64,000 nucleotides of DNA from Treponema pectinovorum (GTDB taxonomy: Bacteria > Spirochaetota > Spirochaetia > Treponematales > Treponemataceae), in assembly GCF_900497595.1 (NCBI RefSeq), contig NZ_UFQO01000002.1, positions 186,001 through 250,000 on the forward strand. The letters run 5' to 3'. The position numbers were made by a program, and so were the translations under genes. This document shows positions 1 to 8,502 of the stretch, one piece after another. Position 1 is the first letter of the stretch. The number at the start of each line of letters is the position of its first letter. The notes beneath the pieces were generated by a model. It did no database searches. It saw nothing but the letters and a program-made list of their open reading frames with translations, and had not been told where the DNA came from.

Positions 1-534
1 CGCAGAATAAACGCTCTTTCCAAAAGAATTATCTTCCAAAAAACAAAAGATATTAAGACCGTCCGCAGAACCTTCTGTAACATCTGCAAGGGAAATATTT
101 TTTTCTTCCAACGATTTGCAAACATACGCCTCGTGATAGAGAGTTTGCCATTTTTTTCTCGTCTCAGAATAATATCGCATTCCTTTCATCTTTGAAATTG
201 AACGCACAATTTTTGAAACGTTATCGATTGAAAAATCAACTTCCTCTGGAAAAGAACTTTTTTCTTTTAATTCAGATTTTTTTACCAAAAAAAGATTTTC
301 CGAAACTAAATTAGGTTTTTCCGAAAGATTCCAAGAATTTGCCACTTTCTGTGAACAAACTGTATTAGGAGTAAGGGTTAAAGAAACATCTTCATTTTGA
401 AAAATTCTTCTTATAGACCCTTTTTCGTTTAATTCGCTAACAAGTTCTGGCTTCAAAAACATATCTGTAGAGTTTGCATAAAGTTGTGCAAAAAGTGAAA
501 TAACAACACCAAAAATGCAAAACTTTTTATTCAT
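1..534 (-). CDS. Unknown exported protein, 3' end cut by window edge
   Basis: An open reading frame starts at ATG 534 and runs off the left edge, giving about 178 residues. The first 20 residues (MNKKFCIFGVVISLFAQLYA) look like a Sec signal peptide, so the product is probably periplasmic or surface exposed. It resembles uncharacterised treponemal exported proteins, but I do not recognise a domain with certainty. Its ATG shares one base with the jag stop codon (TAATG), so it is probably translationally coupled to jag and is the last visible gene of the rpmH-side operon. Confidence 0.7.
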   Translation of the reverse strand, partial: MNKKFCIFGVVISLFAQLYANSTDMFLKPELVSELNEKGSIRRIFQNEDVSLTLTPNTVCSQKVANSWNLSEKPNLVSENLFLVKKSELKEKSSFPEEVDFSIDNVSKIVRSISKMKGMRYYSETRKKWQTLYHEAYVCKSLEEKNISLADVTEGSADGLNIFCFLEDNSFGKSVYSA

Positions 535-1241
535 TAAAATCCCGAACCTTTGTAAATAACTCTAACCTGTTTGTAAAGACCTTCGCCTTCGCTAATAGTT
601 TCTACATCAGGAATGTCGTTTAATGTAGTATGAATAAGGCGACGTTCAAAAGGATTCATTGGTTCGAGCAACACAGACTGTCTCGTTGAGCGTACTCTGT
701 CTGCTACGTTATAAGCGAGATGTACAAGGTTTTCTTCGCGGCGCACTCTGTAGTTTTCTGTGTCCAATATAACGCGCACATCTTCCCTTCCAAGTCTGCC
801 AGCATAAACATTTGCAAGGAGCTGCAACGCGTCCAAATTTTTTCCTTTGCGACCTATTAGTATCGAAGATGATGATGAAGAAAGTTTAATGCAAACCTTT
901 TTCTCTTCTCTAAAAGAAATTTCTACGGCAACGTCGTAACCCATTTTTTCGATAATATTTGAAATAAAATCCAAAAGTTTTTGTTCAAATTCATCTTTAG
1001 CAATAGGATTTACAACTGCTTTTTTATAAGGTTTTTCCATTTCATAAGAATGTTTAGCGGGTGGGTTTACACTGCCATCATTCACAGGATGAACGCGGAT
1101 TTTTACATATCCTGATTTAAAAAGTGATTTTTTTTGAGTTTCAATAATTTCAACATCAAAATGATCGCGTTCCAGTCCCAATTCAGAGGCTGCTTTTTCA
1201 ATCGCTTCTTTTTCATTTTTTCCTTCAAATTCGTAATTCAT
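534..1241 (-). CDS. jag: Jag/KhpB RNA-binding protein (KH + R3H)
   Basis: 235 residues. An N-terminal Jag_N domain (about residues 1-50) is followed by a linker, a KH domain containing the GRKGKNLDALQLLANVYAGR segment, and a C-terminal R3H domain (RRLIHTTLNDIP). Jag (KhpB, SpoIIIJ-associated protein) is a cytoplasmic RNA-binding protein, and its usual place next to yidC is kept here. I chose ATG 1241 because AAGGGG lies just upstream and the longer reading frame adds 11 residues not expected in the family. It follows yidC by about 50 bases and overlaps the next gene by one base, so it is operonic. Confidence 0.93.
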   Translation of the reverse strand: MNYEFEGKNEKEAIEKAASELGLERDHFDVEIIETQKKSLFKSGYVKIRVHPVNDGSVNPPAKHSYEMEKPYKKAVVNPIAKDEFEQKLLDFISNIIEKMGYDVAVEISFREEKKVCIKLSSSSSSILIGRKGKNLDALQLLANVYAGRLGREDVRVILDTENYRVRREENLVHLAYNVADRVRSTRQSVLLEPMNPFERRLIHTTLNDIPDVETISEGEGLYKQVRVIYKGSGF

Positions 1242-1288
1242 ATATCCCCTTAGGAAGAAGCGAATTATTTGCATCTTCCATTTTTAGT

Positions 1289-3031
1289 TTATTTTTTTAT
1301 CCTTGAATTGATGAACAACTGTTGTCCAAGTTGAATCAAATTGCTTACAGTCCAGTAAAGCAACAATCCAGAAGGAGCATTGTAAAACAGGAAGAAAAAC
1401 AAAATCGGCATTCCATACATCATTAACTTCATTTGAGTATTTGACTGTCCTACGGATGTTCCTCCGTTTTGAGTTATTTTTCCAAAAAGCAACTGGCTTA
1501 TAACATAAATAACAGGCAAGAGTCTTATTTGGTTACCCAATAAAGGAATATCAAATCCCAAAGTTTTTACAGTATCTCCAGTGCTCAAATCGCTTATCCA
1601 ACCAGGAATAAAACTTGCTCCTCGGAATTCAAAATAATTGTTAAAAAGATTATACATCGCAAACAAAATTACAAATTGAACCAACATCGGCAAACAGCCA
1701 GAAAGAGGATTATATCCTATCTCTTTGTACAATTTTGCAGTCTGCTCGTTTAACTTTTGTGGATTTCCTTTGTATTTTTCTTGAAGTGCCTGCATTTTAG
1801 GCTGAACTTCCTGCATTTTTACAGTGCTTTTTGCCGTCTTTGCAGTTATTGGGAACATCGCAAATTTTAAAATTGCCGTAACGATTATTATTGAAATTCC
1901 CCAGTTATGAACAAACTTATTTATAAATTCGAGCAAGAATTTTAATATAACTTCCAGCCAACTCAAAAATCCACTGGTTTGCATGCTGTCATCAAATCTA
2001 ACTGAATCCAATTTCCAAACATTATTTTCTGGAACATTATAGATTCTTAAATCTTTTTCGTTACGAGGTCCCACATAAATGTAATAAGTGTCATTTGAAC
2101 CTTCCGCATTAACGGCTTGTCTTGTAATTATTGCCTGCGCATTATTTTTTTCGCTCAAATCTGACTTTGAAGTATAAGTAACTTTTTCAGACATAACATC
2201 ATTAGAAGCAGGATAAATTAAAACTTCAAAATATTTTCCTGCCATAGAAACCCACTTCCAAGGTTTGTCATAAGTTTTTGTCTGATTTGTTCCAAGAACA
2301 ACGCTTTTTTTGCTCTTGCCGTTGTAAGAGATGAACTGACGATTTTCGTATCTGTTCATTTTTGGATTATAGAAAGGTCCCATCTGTGGAGAAGTTCTCA
2401 AAGAATAAGCAGCATTGTCTAAATCCAGACCCTTAAAATTTTCTCCAGGAGAAACTGTAACATCGAGTTTAAAAACGTAATCGGAATCATCAAAATAATA
2501 GGTTTTTACAATAGTGAATTCGCCTATCGTACCATCGGAATTTTTAACCTTATAGTTTTTGAAAAAACCAATAGTTTTATCATTTATCTTTTTTGCTGTA
2601 AAAATTTCATTAGAAATTGAAGCGTCTGCTCCACCAATTGAAAGAGAAAAAGCTCTATTTTTTGCAGATATATTATCTGCCATTTCAATATAGCTGTTTC
2701 GTTCAGAATCAAAATGATCTTTTAATTGATAGCTTAATACATCGCCACCGCGATTTGTAAAAATTACTTTCACTTTTTTTGTTTCAATCGTAAAATTTTC
2801 TTCAAGCAGATTTTCGTCATTTAAAGCTGTTAAAGATTTTTCTACAAAAGTATCTGCAATTTGGGAATTTACATCATTTTGAACATTATTCTCTTTTTCC
2901 ACTCCCACAGAATTTTTTGAAACATCCTCTACAGGCGGCGTATTTTTTGGCATAAGATACGATTGCACTGCAAAAAATCCTATAAGAACAACAGATGAAA
3001 GTCCTATAGCCCAAGCGGTATTTTTTTCCAT
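1289..3031 (-). CDS. yidC: Membrane protein insertase YidC
   Basis: 580 residues, long (Gram-negative) form: an N-terminal signal anchor, then a periplasmic beta-rich domain (about residues 60-340), then the conserved five-helix insertase core from about residue 365. The core shows the usual segments around NWGISIIIVTAILKFAMFPI and PLSGCLPMLVQFVILFAMY. It inserts membrane proteins alone or with SecYEG. The start is supported by GGAG about nine bases upstream. It sits between yidD and jag in the classic rpmH-rnpA-yidD-yidC-jag order. Confidence 0.97.
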   Translation of the reverse strand: MEKNTAWAIGLSSVVLIGFFAVQSYLMPKNTPPVEDVSKNSVGVEKENNVQNDVNSQIADTFVEKSLTALNDENLLEENFTIETKKVKVIFTNRGGDVLSYQLKDHFDSERNSYIEMADNISAKNRAFSLSIGGADASISNEIFTAKKINDKTIGFFKNYKVKNSDGTIGEFTIVKTYYFDDSDYVFKLDVTVSPGENFKGLDLDNAAYSLRTSPQMGPFYNPKMNRYENRQFISYNGKSKKSVVLGTNQTKTYDKPWKWVSMAGKYFEVLIYPASNDVMSEKVTYTSKSDLSEKNNAQAIITRQAVNAEGSNDTYYIYVGPRNEKDLRIYNVPENNVWKLDSVRFDDSMQTSGFLSWLEVILKFLLEFINKFVHNWGISIIIVTAILKFAMFPITAKTAKSTVKMQEVQPKMQALQEKYKGNPQKLNEQTAKLYKEIGYNPLSGCLPMLVQFVILFAMYNLFNNYFEFRGASFIPGWISDLSTGDTVKTLGFDIPLLGNQIRLLPVIYVISQLLFGKITQNGGTSVGQSNTQMKLMMYGMPILFFFLFYNAPSGLLLYWTVSNLIQLGQQLFINSRIKK

Positions 3032-3126
3032 AATAAATATTCTCCAAAATTTTTATTAGTTTTGATATGGATAATTGTTTTATTTAAAATCTACTTTATT
3101 CGATAAGAAATCGCTAAAAATCACGT

Positions 3127-3348
3127 TTAAGGAACTGGATCGTAACCACCTTTAAAAAAAGGATTGCACTTTAAAATTCTTTTTCCTGCAAGATACGAAC
3201 CTTTTAAAGAACCATATTTTTTTATTGAATCCATCGCATATTGAGAGCAAGTCGGATAATATCTGCAACATCTAGGAAACAATGGAGAAATACACGCTCT
3301 ATAGATTTTTATGATAAAACATAAAAAAATCACAAAGAATTTTCGCAT
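3127..3348 (-). CDS. yidD: Membrane protein insertion efficiency factor YidD
   Basis: 73 residues with the family pattern: a hydrophobic N-terminus ([20 protein letters not shown]), then [20 protein letters not shown] and the end segment [16 protein letters not shown]. YidD is a small amphipathic protein at the inner face of the membrane that helps YidC-dependent insertion. The gene overlaps the 3' end of rnpA by 19 bases, which suggests coupled translation. Confidence 0.95.
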   Translation of the reverse strand: MRKFFVIFLCFIIKIYRACISPLFPRCCRYYPTCSQYAMDSIKKYGSLKGSYLAGKRILKCNPFFKGGYDPVP

Positions 3349-3713
3349 TCCTTTAACAGTCCAGCTTTTTTACATAATATCTGAAATTGTTCACACCGCG
3401 AGAGGAACGAATTATTTTCGGAAAGAGGATATAAAAGAAAAATCATATCGTAACCGATGTTCAGGTGTGATTTTAGATTTCGGAAAGATTCACGTCCAAA
3501 TCGTTTTGCACGATTTCTTTGAACAGCATTGCCAAAACCATGGGGAAAAGAAAAACAAATTCTGTTGAATTCTTTATTGTTTGGAAGATAAAAAAGTTTT
3601 GCTCCCAAAACACTGACTCTTTTCCCATTTTTAAAAAGATTTCTAATTTCTGAAGCGCATTTTATCCTCTCTCTTAGTTTAAAACACTTAGAATGTGATA
3701 ATAGCGCTTCCAT
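3330..3713 (-). CDS. rnpA: Ribonuclease P protein component
   Basis: 127 residues. The RNR signature is present as [17 protein letters not shown], preceded by the [11 protein letters not shown] strand. RnpA binds the RNase P RNA and matures tRNA 5' ends. It lies directly downstream of rpmH, as in most bacteria, and overlaps yidD. The central region is more divergent than the E. coli protein, but the length and signature fit. The RNase P RNA gene itself was not found in this window. Confidence 0.93.
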   Translation of the reverse strand: MEALLSHSKCFKLRERIKCASEIRNLFKNGKRVSVLGAKLFYLPNNKEFNRICFSFPHGFGNAVQRNRAKRFGRESFRNLKSHLNIGYDMIFLLYPLSENNSFLSRCEQFQILCKKAGLLKECENSL

Positions 3714-3730
3714 TTTCTTTTAATAAAATC

Positions 3731-3886
3731 TTAGTATTTCTTTTTTTCGTCTGCAACAGAAAGCTTTGTGCGACCTTTTGCACGACGACGAGCAAGAATT
3801 GCGCGTCCACCACGAGTTGCCATGCGAGCACGGAAACCGAATTTTCTATTTCTTTTTACTTTGCTTGGTTGATATGTTCTTAACAT
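3731..3886 (-). CDS. rpmH: 50S ribosomal protein L34
   Basis: 51 residues, too short for a standard length cutoff but unmistakable: [20 protein letters not shown], then [18 protein letters not shown] and a short lysine-rich tail. L34 is a basic protein of the large ribosomal subunit. AAGGAGATG lies upstream of ATG 3886. It is the first gene of the rpmH-rnpA-yidD-yidC-jag cluster. The ~90-base AT-rich gap behind it probably holds the promoter. Confidence 0.97.
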   Translation of the reverse strand: MLRTYQPSKVKRNRKFGFRARMATRGGRAILARRRAKGRTKLSVADEKKKY

Positions 3887-3975
3887 TGGAACATCTCCTT
3901 ATTTTTACGGAACTTGTCATTACAAATCCCAAATTTTATTAAAAAAATATAGTGTTGTAGAATATATCAGATATA

Positions 3976-4524
3976 TTAAATATTGGTCAACATATCCTTT
4001 TTCATATCATCGAACATTTTTTGTAATTCAGGAGGAAGTTTGTTTTCTTCTTTTTTTTCTTGAGAACTTTTATATGCAAAGCCACTATTTTCTAAAATTC
4101 TTTGTTCTTCTTCAATCTTTTTTTCTTCGTTCAGGCGTTCTTTTTGTTCATTGATTTTTGAATTAACCTTTGAAAGTTCTGCATTTGTTCCTGCAAGTCG
4201 AAAAGCGAGCGAATTGATTTTTAATTCTGGAATTTTCATTTCAAAACCACGAAGAATATATTTTTTATAATTTCCAAGCATTTGAATCCAGCCTGGATGA
4301 TCTGCTTCTACAAGTAAAATTCCATTTTTTAAATCCACAACTTTTGAATGGCTTGCCATATTTTTTCCGATATTTTCGCCATTTATGCTGTTAGATTTTA
4401 TTGACTCTACAATTTCCCGCCATAAGTTAAAAATTTTATTTCCCTGTTCAATTTGAGAAGGACTTATGTTTTTAAAAATGCGAGTTATCATTTCAGAAGC
4501 ATTCATAATATCATTTTCTTTCAT
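3976..4524 (-). CDS. DciA-type protein (DUF721)
   Basis: 182 residues. The core (about residues 10-100: a helix, then IFNLWREIVESIK, then ILLVEADHPGWIQMLGNYKK) matches the DUF721 family, which includes DciA, the ancestral loader or partner of replicative helicase DnaB in bacteria without DnaC. The C-terminal third is Lys/Glu-rich and probably disordered. ATG 4524 is chosen over an upstream TTG because GAGGGG sits seven bases ahead. It overlaps the end of recF by 14 bases. Position in the dnaA-dnaN-recF cluster supports a replication role; the helicase link is family knowledge, not seen here. Confidence 0.85.
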   Translation of the reverse strand: MKENDIMNASEMITRIFKNISPSQIEQGNKIFNLWREIVESIKSNSINGENIGKNMASHSKVVDLKNGILLVEADHPGWIQMLGNYKKYILRGFEMKIPELKINSLAFRLAGTNAELSKVNSKINEQKERLNEEKKIEEEQRILENSGFAYKSSQEKKEENKLPPELQKMFDDMKKDMLTNI

Positions 4525-5611
4525 TCCATCGCCCCTCTTCAATTTCAAAAACTTTCGTGCCTTCTTTCATATAACGGCTATAAGGTTCGCCAGGTAAAAA
4601 AGTACAAAAAAGCTGGTCATACTCTGGCAAAAGTTGTGTAACCGCTTGCCGTTTTTCTGGATCTAATTCCAAAAGAACGTCGTCCATAAGCAAAACAGGC
4701 TTTTTTCCTGTTACGTTTGAATAAAAAATCGCCTGACCTATCCTTAAAAGAATTGCAATAAGTCTTCTCTGCCCTGTAGATGCTGTAGAAATAAAATCTT
4801 TTCCATTACGCAAGAATTTTATTCTATCTCTATGCGGGCCGCTCATTGTTGTCATTATTGTCTTATCGATTTCTCTTTTTGAATTTAAAATTTCAAATAC
4901 TTTTTCTTTTGTTGGAACTATATTACTTGTTTCTTCTGACTTCCAACTAGGCTCATAACTTATAAAAATTCCATCTATCCCAGTAATTTTTTCATACAGC
5001 TTTCCAAAAATTTGGTTGAATTGAAAAATTGCATCTCTTCTTTTTTTTATTATTTCTATTCCGTTTTGAACAAGCTGAATATCAAAAATATCGAGCATTT
5101 CATAATTTTTTTCTTTAAGAGATATATTTCTGCTTTTTAAAATTTTTTTGTAATTTCTGTTTGTGTCGATATAAATTAAATCGTACATAGAAAGGCATTG
5201 GTCAATAAAAAAACGTCGCCTCTCTGGCTCTCCAACAGCAAATTCTAAATCGTCATGACAAAACAAAATGCACGGAACTGTATTTATGAGTTCTTTTCTG
5301 TCTTTTATCCATTTTCCGTTTTTGTCGATTCGTTTTTTATCGTTTTCGTAAAAAATAGAAATATTTTCTGTAGAGCCATTTTCCATTTTGTACAAAGTTT
5401 TTATGGAAAAATCTTTAAATCCTTTTTTTACAACTTCACCGTCCGCTCTCGTTCTAAAAGAACTTCCGTAAGCAGAATAATAAATTGATTCAAGAAGATT
5501 GCTTTTCCCTTGACCGTTTTCGCCTACAAAATAAACTTCTCTTGATGAAAGATTTATAGTTGAGTCTTGAATATTTCTATAATTTACATAAGAGATTGAA
5601 AGTATTGGCAT
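4511..5611 (-). CDS. recF: DNA replication and repair protein RecF
   Basis: 366 residues. SMC-like ATPase with Walker A GENGQGKSNLLESIYY near the N-terminus, signature STGQRRLIAILLRIGQA and Walker B PVLLMDDVLLELD near the C-terminus. RecF with RecO and RecR loads RecA at single-strand gaps. It is 6 bases downstream of dnaN and overlaps dciA, so it is operonic with both. Confidence 0.97.
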   Translation of the reverse strand: MPILSISYVNYRNIQDSTINLSSREVYFVGENGQGKSNLLESIYYSAYGSSFRTRADGEVVKKGFKDFSIKTLYKMENGSTENISIFYENDKKRIDKNGKWIKDRKELINTVPCILFCHDDLEFAVGEPERRRFFIDQCLSMYDLIYIDTNRNYKKILKSRNISLKEKNYEMLDIFDIQLVQNGIEIIKKRRDAIFQFNQIFGKLYEKITGIDGIFISYEPSWKSEETSNIVPTKEKVFEILNSKREIDKTIMTTMSGPHRDRIKFLRNGKDFISTASTGQRRLIAILLRIGQAIFYSNVTGKKPVLLMDDVLLELDPEKRQAVTQLLPEYDQLFCTFLPGEPYSRYMKEGTKVFEIEEGRWNERK

Positions 5612-5617
5612 CCAATT

Positions 5618-6733
5618 TTAAGCCATTTGCATAGGCATAATTATGTGGAAGTAATCTTCTGCCGGTTCAGAAAGCATTGTTACTGCTTTCATTTCTCCTG
5701 AAAATTCAAATTTAATCATTTCAACATTCATAAAACGAAGTGGTTCTTCAATATATCTGTAATTCATAGCGATTGTAACTTCGTCACCTGCATATTCGCA
5801 TGGAATTTCAACTTCTGCATCTCCAGAATCAGATTCTTGTGAAGTAAGTTTTAAAACTCCAGGACAAATGTTAAAGAAAATTCTGCCAGCTTTTTTATCA
5901 ACCATGATAGAAGTTCTTTTTAAAGATTCTACAAGTTCATTTTTTTGAACTTTAAAATTATAAAGTTGAGTTTCAGGAATTACTCTCATATAGTTTGGAA
6001 ATTGACCTTCAATTAAAGTTGAAGAAAGCTCATAATTTTGAAAACGGAAGAAAATCATTTTATCAACGATTGCTATTGAAATATTTCCTTCATCTGAAAG
6101 ATGCTTTGCAACTATATTCAAAACTTTTGGATGAACGATTGCAGACGGAAAATCAGGAATTCCAGATTCAAATTGTTTAGAAACATAAGCAAGTCTTCTT
6201 CCATCTGTTGCCACTAAAACAAGTTTATCATTTTTCTTTTCAAAATAAACACCGTTCATAAAATATCGTGTTTCATCAGAACTTACAGCAAAAGAAGTTT
6301 GGCTTATCATCTTTTTTATATCTTTAGAAGGAATTTCAAAAAATGGAACTTCTTGTGCAACTGGAAATTCAGGAAATTTATCTTGAGATGTGCATTTTAA
6401 TTGGAATTTTATTTTTTTTGTAGAATGACGAATCAAAGCGATTATTTGATTATCTTTTTGTTGAATTTCAAAAACAATTTCGCCTTCATCTAGACCAGAA
6501 AGAATTCCTAAAAATTTATCGCAAAAAACAGTTGTTGACCCTTCTTCTTCAATATCAACTGGAATTTTTGTTTCAAAGTTTACTTTTATATCAGTTGCTT
6601 TGATTGTTAAAGTATTATCTTTTGCAATGAATAAAACATTGGAAAGAATTGAAAGAGCACTTTTTGTGGAAATTATTTCCTGTGCTATTGAAATTTCGTT
6701 AATCATTGAATTTCTATCAAAAGTAAACTTCAT
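5618..6733 (-). CDS. dnaN: DNA polymerase III sliding clamp (beta subunit)
   Basis: 371 residues with the three-fold clamp repeat and the C-terminal end EDYFHIIMPMQMA, typical of DnaN. The dimeric ring tethers polymerase III and other clamp-binding proteins to DNA. ATG 6733 is preceded by AGGAGA at good spacing; the eight extra upstream codons of the open frame are not needed. It is the second gene after dnaA, separated by a 240-base AT-rich gap with DnaA-box-like sites. Confidence 0.97.
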   Translation of the reverse strand: MKFTFDRNSMINEISIAQEIISTKSALSILSNVLFIAKDNTLTIKATDIKVNFETKIPVDIEEEGSTTVFCDKFLGILSGLDEGEIVFEIQQKDNQIIALIRHSTKKIKFQLKCTSQDKFPEFPVAQEVPFFEIPSKDIKKMISQTSFAVSSDETRYFMNGVYFEKKNDKLVLVATDGRRLAYVSKQFESGIPDFPSAIVHPKVLNIVAKHLSDEGNISIAIVDKMIFFRFQNYELSSTLIEGQFPNYMRVIPETQLYNFKVQKNELVESLKRTSIMVDKKAGRIFFNICPGVLKLTSQESDSGDAEVEIPCEYAGDEVTIAMNYRYIEEPLRFMNVEMIKFEFSGEMKAVTMLSEPAEDYFHIIMPMQMA

Positions 6734-6973
6734 ATTTATCTCCTGCGTGTTATACACATTTATATTAAATTCTAAATTTTAAATAAATTTAGTAATAGTA
6801 ATAATAATTCCTGTGAATTTGTTGAAAACTCATATATCTCTTTATAAAGCAAGTATTTTTAAAGTTGATAACTCAAGTTTTAAATTCACTTTAAATTCAC
6901 TATTGCACAACCTTTATTTTTATCAACAGGCTATCAACAGGATTTTATCATAATTATAAACAAATTTGTTGTT
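6734..6973. other. dnaA-dnaN intergenic region, candidate oriC element
   Basis: A 240-base AT-rich gap. It contains one perfect TTATNCACA DnaA box (TTATACACA, 6750-6758) and two near matches in tandem (TTATCAACA 6920-6928 and CTATCAACA 6931-6939). AT tracts between them could serve as an unwinding element. The gap also must hold the dnaN promoter. Many bacteria have oriC here, but a second, stronger candidate lies after gyrA (13.3-13.9 kb), so this assignment is tentative. Confidence 0.5.
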
Positions 6974-8383
6974 TTATTTTTTGTAATCTTTTACCTCTCT
7001 TATTAAAAGATTTATTGTAGAATTCATAGATGAATCGGTTTTTAAAAGGTCTGCAATTTTATCCCTTGCGTGCATAATCGTAGTGTGATCTCTTCCTCCA
7101 AATTCGTTCCCAATTTCTGTTGTGGAATATTCAGTTAAATCGCAGCAGATATAAACTGATATTTGGCGTGGAGTTACATATTTTCTATCTTTTTTCTTGC
7201 TTTTTAAATCTGAAATTGAAACATTGTAATGATCTGCAACAACTTTTTGTATTATTTCTATCGTAATGCTTCCAGAATAAGGATTGTTTATCGTATCTCG
7301 TAACTGAGATTGAGCGATTTCCACAGTTATTGGTTTTCCAACTAGTTCTGCATATCCAATCAACTTTGTTATGCAGGATTCTATATCGCGGACATTTGTT
7401 TGACAATTTTTAGCTATGTATTCTATTACATCCTGAGGAATTTGTTTTTTTTGTATTTCAAGTTTTTTTTGAATTATCGCAAGTCTGTTTTCGTAATTTG
7501 GTGGTTGCAAATCGACATTTAAACCACGGCTAAACCTGGAACTTAAACGCTCTGTAAAACCTTTGATTTCTTTTATAGGACGATCACTTGTAAAAACTAT
7601 TTGACCGTTTCTGTCGTATATAGAATTGAAAGTGTGAAAAAGTTCTTCCTGAGTTCCGTCTTTGCCTTCTAGAAATTGAATATCATCAAGTAAAAGAACA
7701 TCTAAACTTCTGTATTTTTTTTTGAACAAATCGATAGTTTGATTTTTTAAAGAAGATGTAAATTCGTTTGTAAAACTTTCGGCACTCAAATAAGAAATTT
7801 TCATCTTTGAATCGTTATTTTGATATATGTAATTTCCAATTCCCTGCATTAAATGAGTTTTTCCTAAACCAACTCCACCGTAAATCAATATTGGATTATA
7901 AGCGTTTCCAGGATTTTTTGCGGCTGCCATAGAAGCGTTATAAGCGTATACGCTGTTTTCTCCCGGAACAAAAGTTTCAAAAATAAAATCATCTCTAAGT
8001 TGAGGATGTTTTTTTTGATTTGATTCTGAATCTTTTTTATTTTGAGTTGGAATAGTTTTTTTATGTTCAATTTGTTTTTCCTGAGTTTTTGCAGAATTTT
8101 CTGTATGTTCCAGTTTTTTTTCTTTTACTATATGTTCAAGTTTTATTGATTGGCCTGTAAGTTCGTTTATTTTTTGTTCTATTTTTGCAACAAAACCTTT
8201 TTTTACCATTTGAACCCACATAAACTCCGAAGAAACTGAAACTTTTATTAAAGAAAGGCTATCGCCTAAATATTCCATATTGAACCAAAGTAAAAATTCA
8301 TCTTCTCTGCCAGCAGAGTTAAGTTCTTTGTGAATCTGATTTATCGCTTCTTCAAAAAATTCTTTATAATTCTGATTAGACAT
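6974..8383 (-). CDS. dnaA: Chromosomal replication initiator DnaA
   Basis: 469 residues. Domain I (1-90), a Gln/Lys-rich linker (about 95-145), AAA+ domain with Walker A GGVGLGKTHLMQGIGN and Walker B VLLLDDIQFLEGK, and the C-terminal DNA-binding helix-turn-helix with the DnaA signature GGRDHTTIMHARDKI. ATG 8383 gives the N-terminus MSNQNYKEFFEEAI that fits the family. There is no Shine-Dalgarno: TATAAT lies only 6 bases before the ATG, with TTGAAG 18 bases further up, so the mRNA is probably leaderless. Confidence 0.97.
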   Translation of the reverse strand: MSNQNYKEFFEEAINQIHKELNSAGREDEFLLWFNMEYLGDSLSLIKVSVSSEFMWVQMVKKGFVAKIEQKINELTGQSIKLEHIVKEKKLEHTENSAKTQEKQIEHKKTIPTQNKKDSESNQKKHPQLRDDFIFETFVPGENSVYAYNASMAAAKNPGNAYNPILIYGGVGLGKTHLMQGIGNYIYQNNDSKMKISYLSAESFTNEFTSSLKNQTIDLFKKKYRSLDVLLLDDIQFLEGKDGTQEELFHTFNSIYDRNGQIVFTSDRPIKEIKGFTERLSSRFSRGLNVDLQPPNYENRLAIIQKKLEIQKKQIPQDVIEYIAKNCQTNVRDIESCITKLIGYAELVGKPITVEIAQSQLRDTINNPYSGSITIEIIQKVVADHYNVSISDLKSKKKDRKYVTPRQISVYICCDLTEYSTTEIGNEFGGRDHTTIMHARDKIADLLKTDSSMNSTINLLIREVKDYKK

Positions 8384-8419
8384 ACGCTGATTATAATTCA
8401 CCTTTACTTTTTTCTTCAA
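8384..8419 (-). promoter_or_regulatory. dnaA promoter for a leaderless transcript
   Basis: On the minus strand, -35 TTGAAG (8414-8419), an 18-base spacer and a perfect -10 TATAAT (8390-8395) are followed by only six bases before the dnaA ATG. Transcription would start at or within a base or two of the start codon. The rest of the dnaA-gyrB gap (to 8502) shows no DnaA box. Confidence 0.6.
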
Positions 8420-8502
8420 TACAAATATAATTTCCAAAACTGGAAAGGTCTATTCATGTCTTTTGCACAAATCCTAAAATAATATAATATAAGGAAATAA
8501 AA

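Noticed and set aside
1242-1274. Longer jag start
   Set aside because: Adds 11 residues with no ribosome site, while ATG 1241 has AAGGGG directly upstream and fits the family start.
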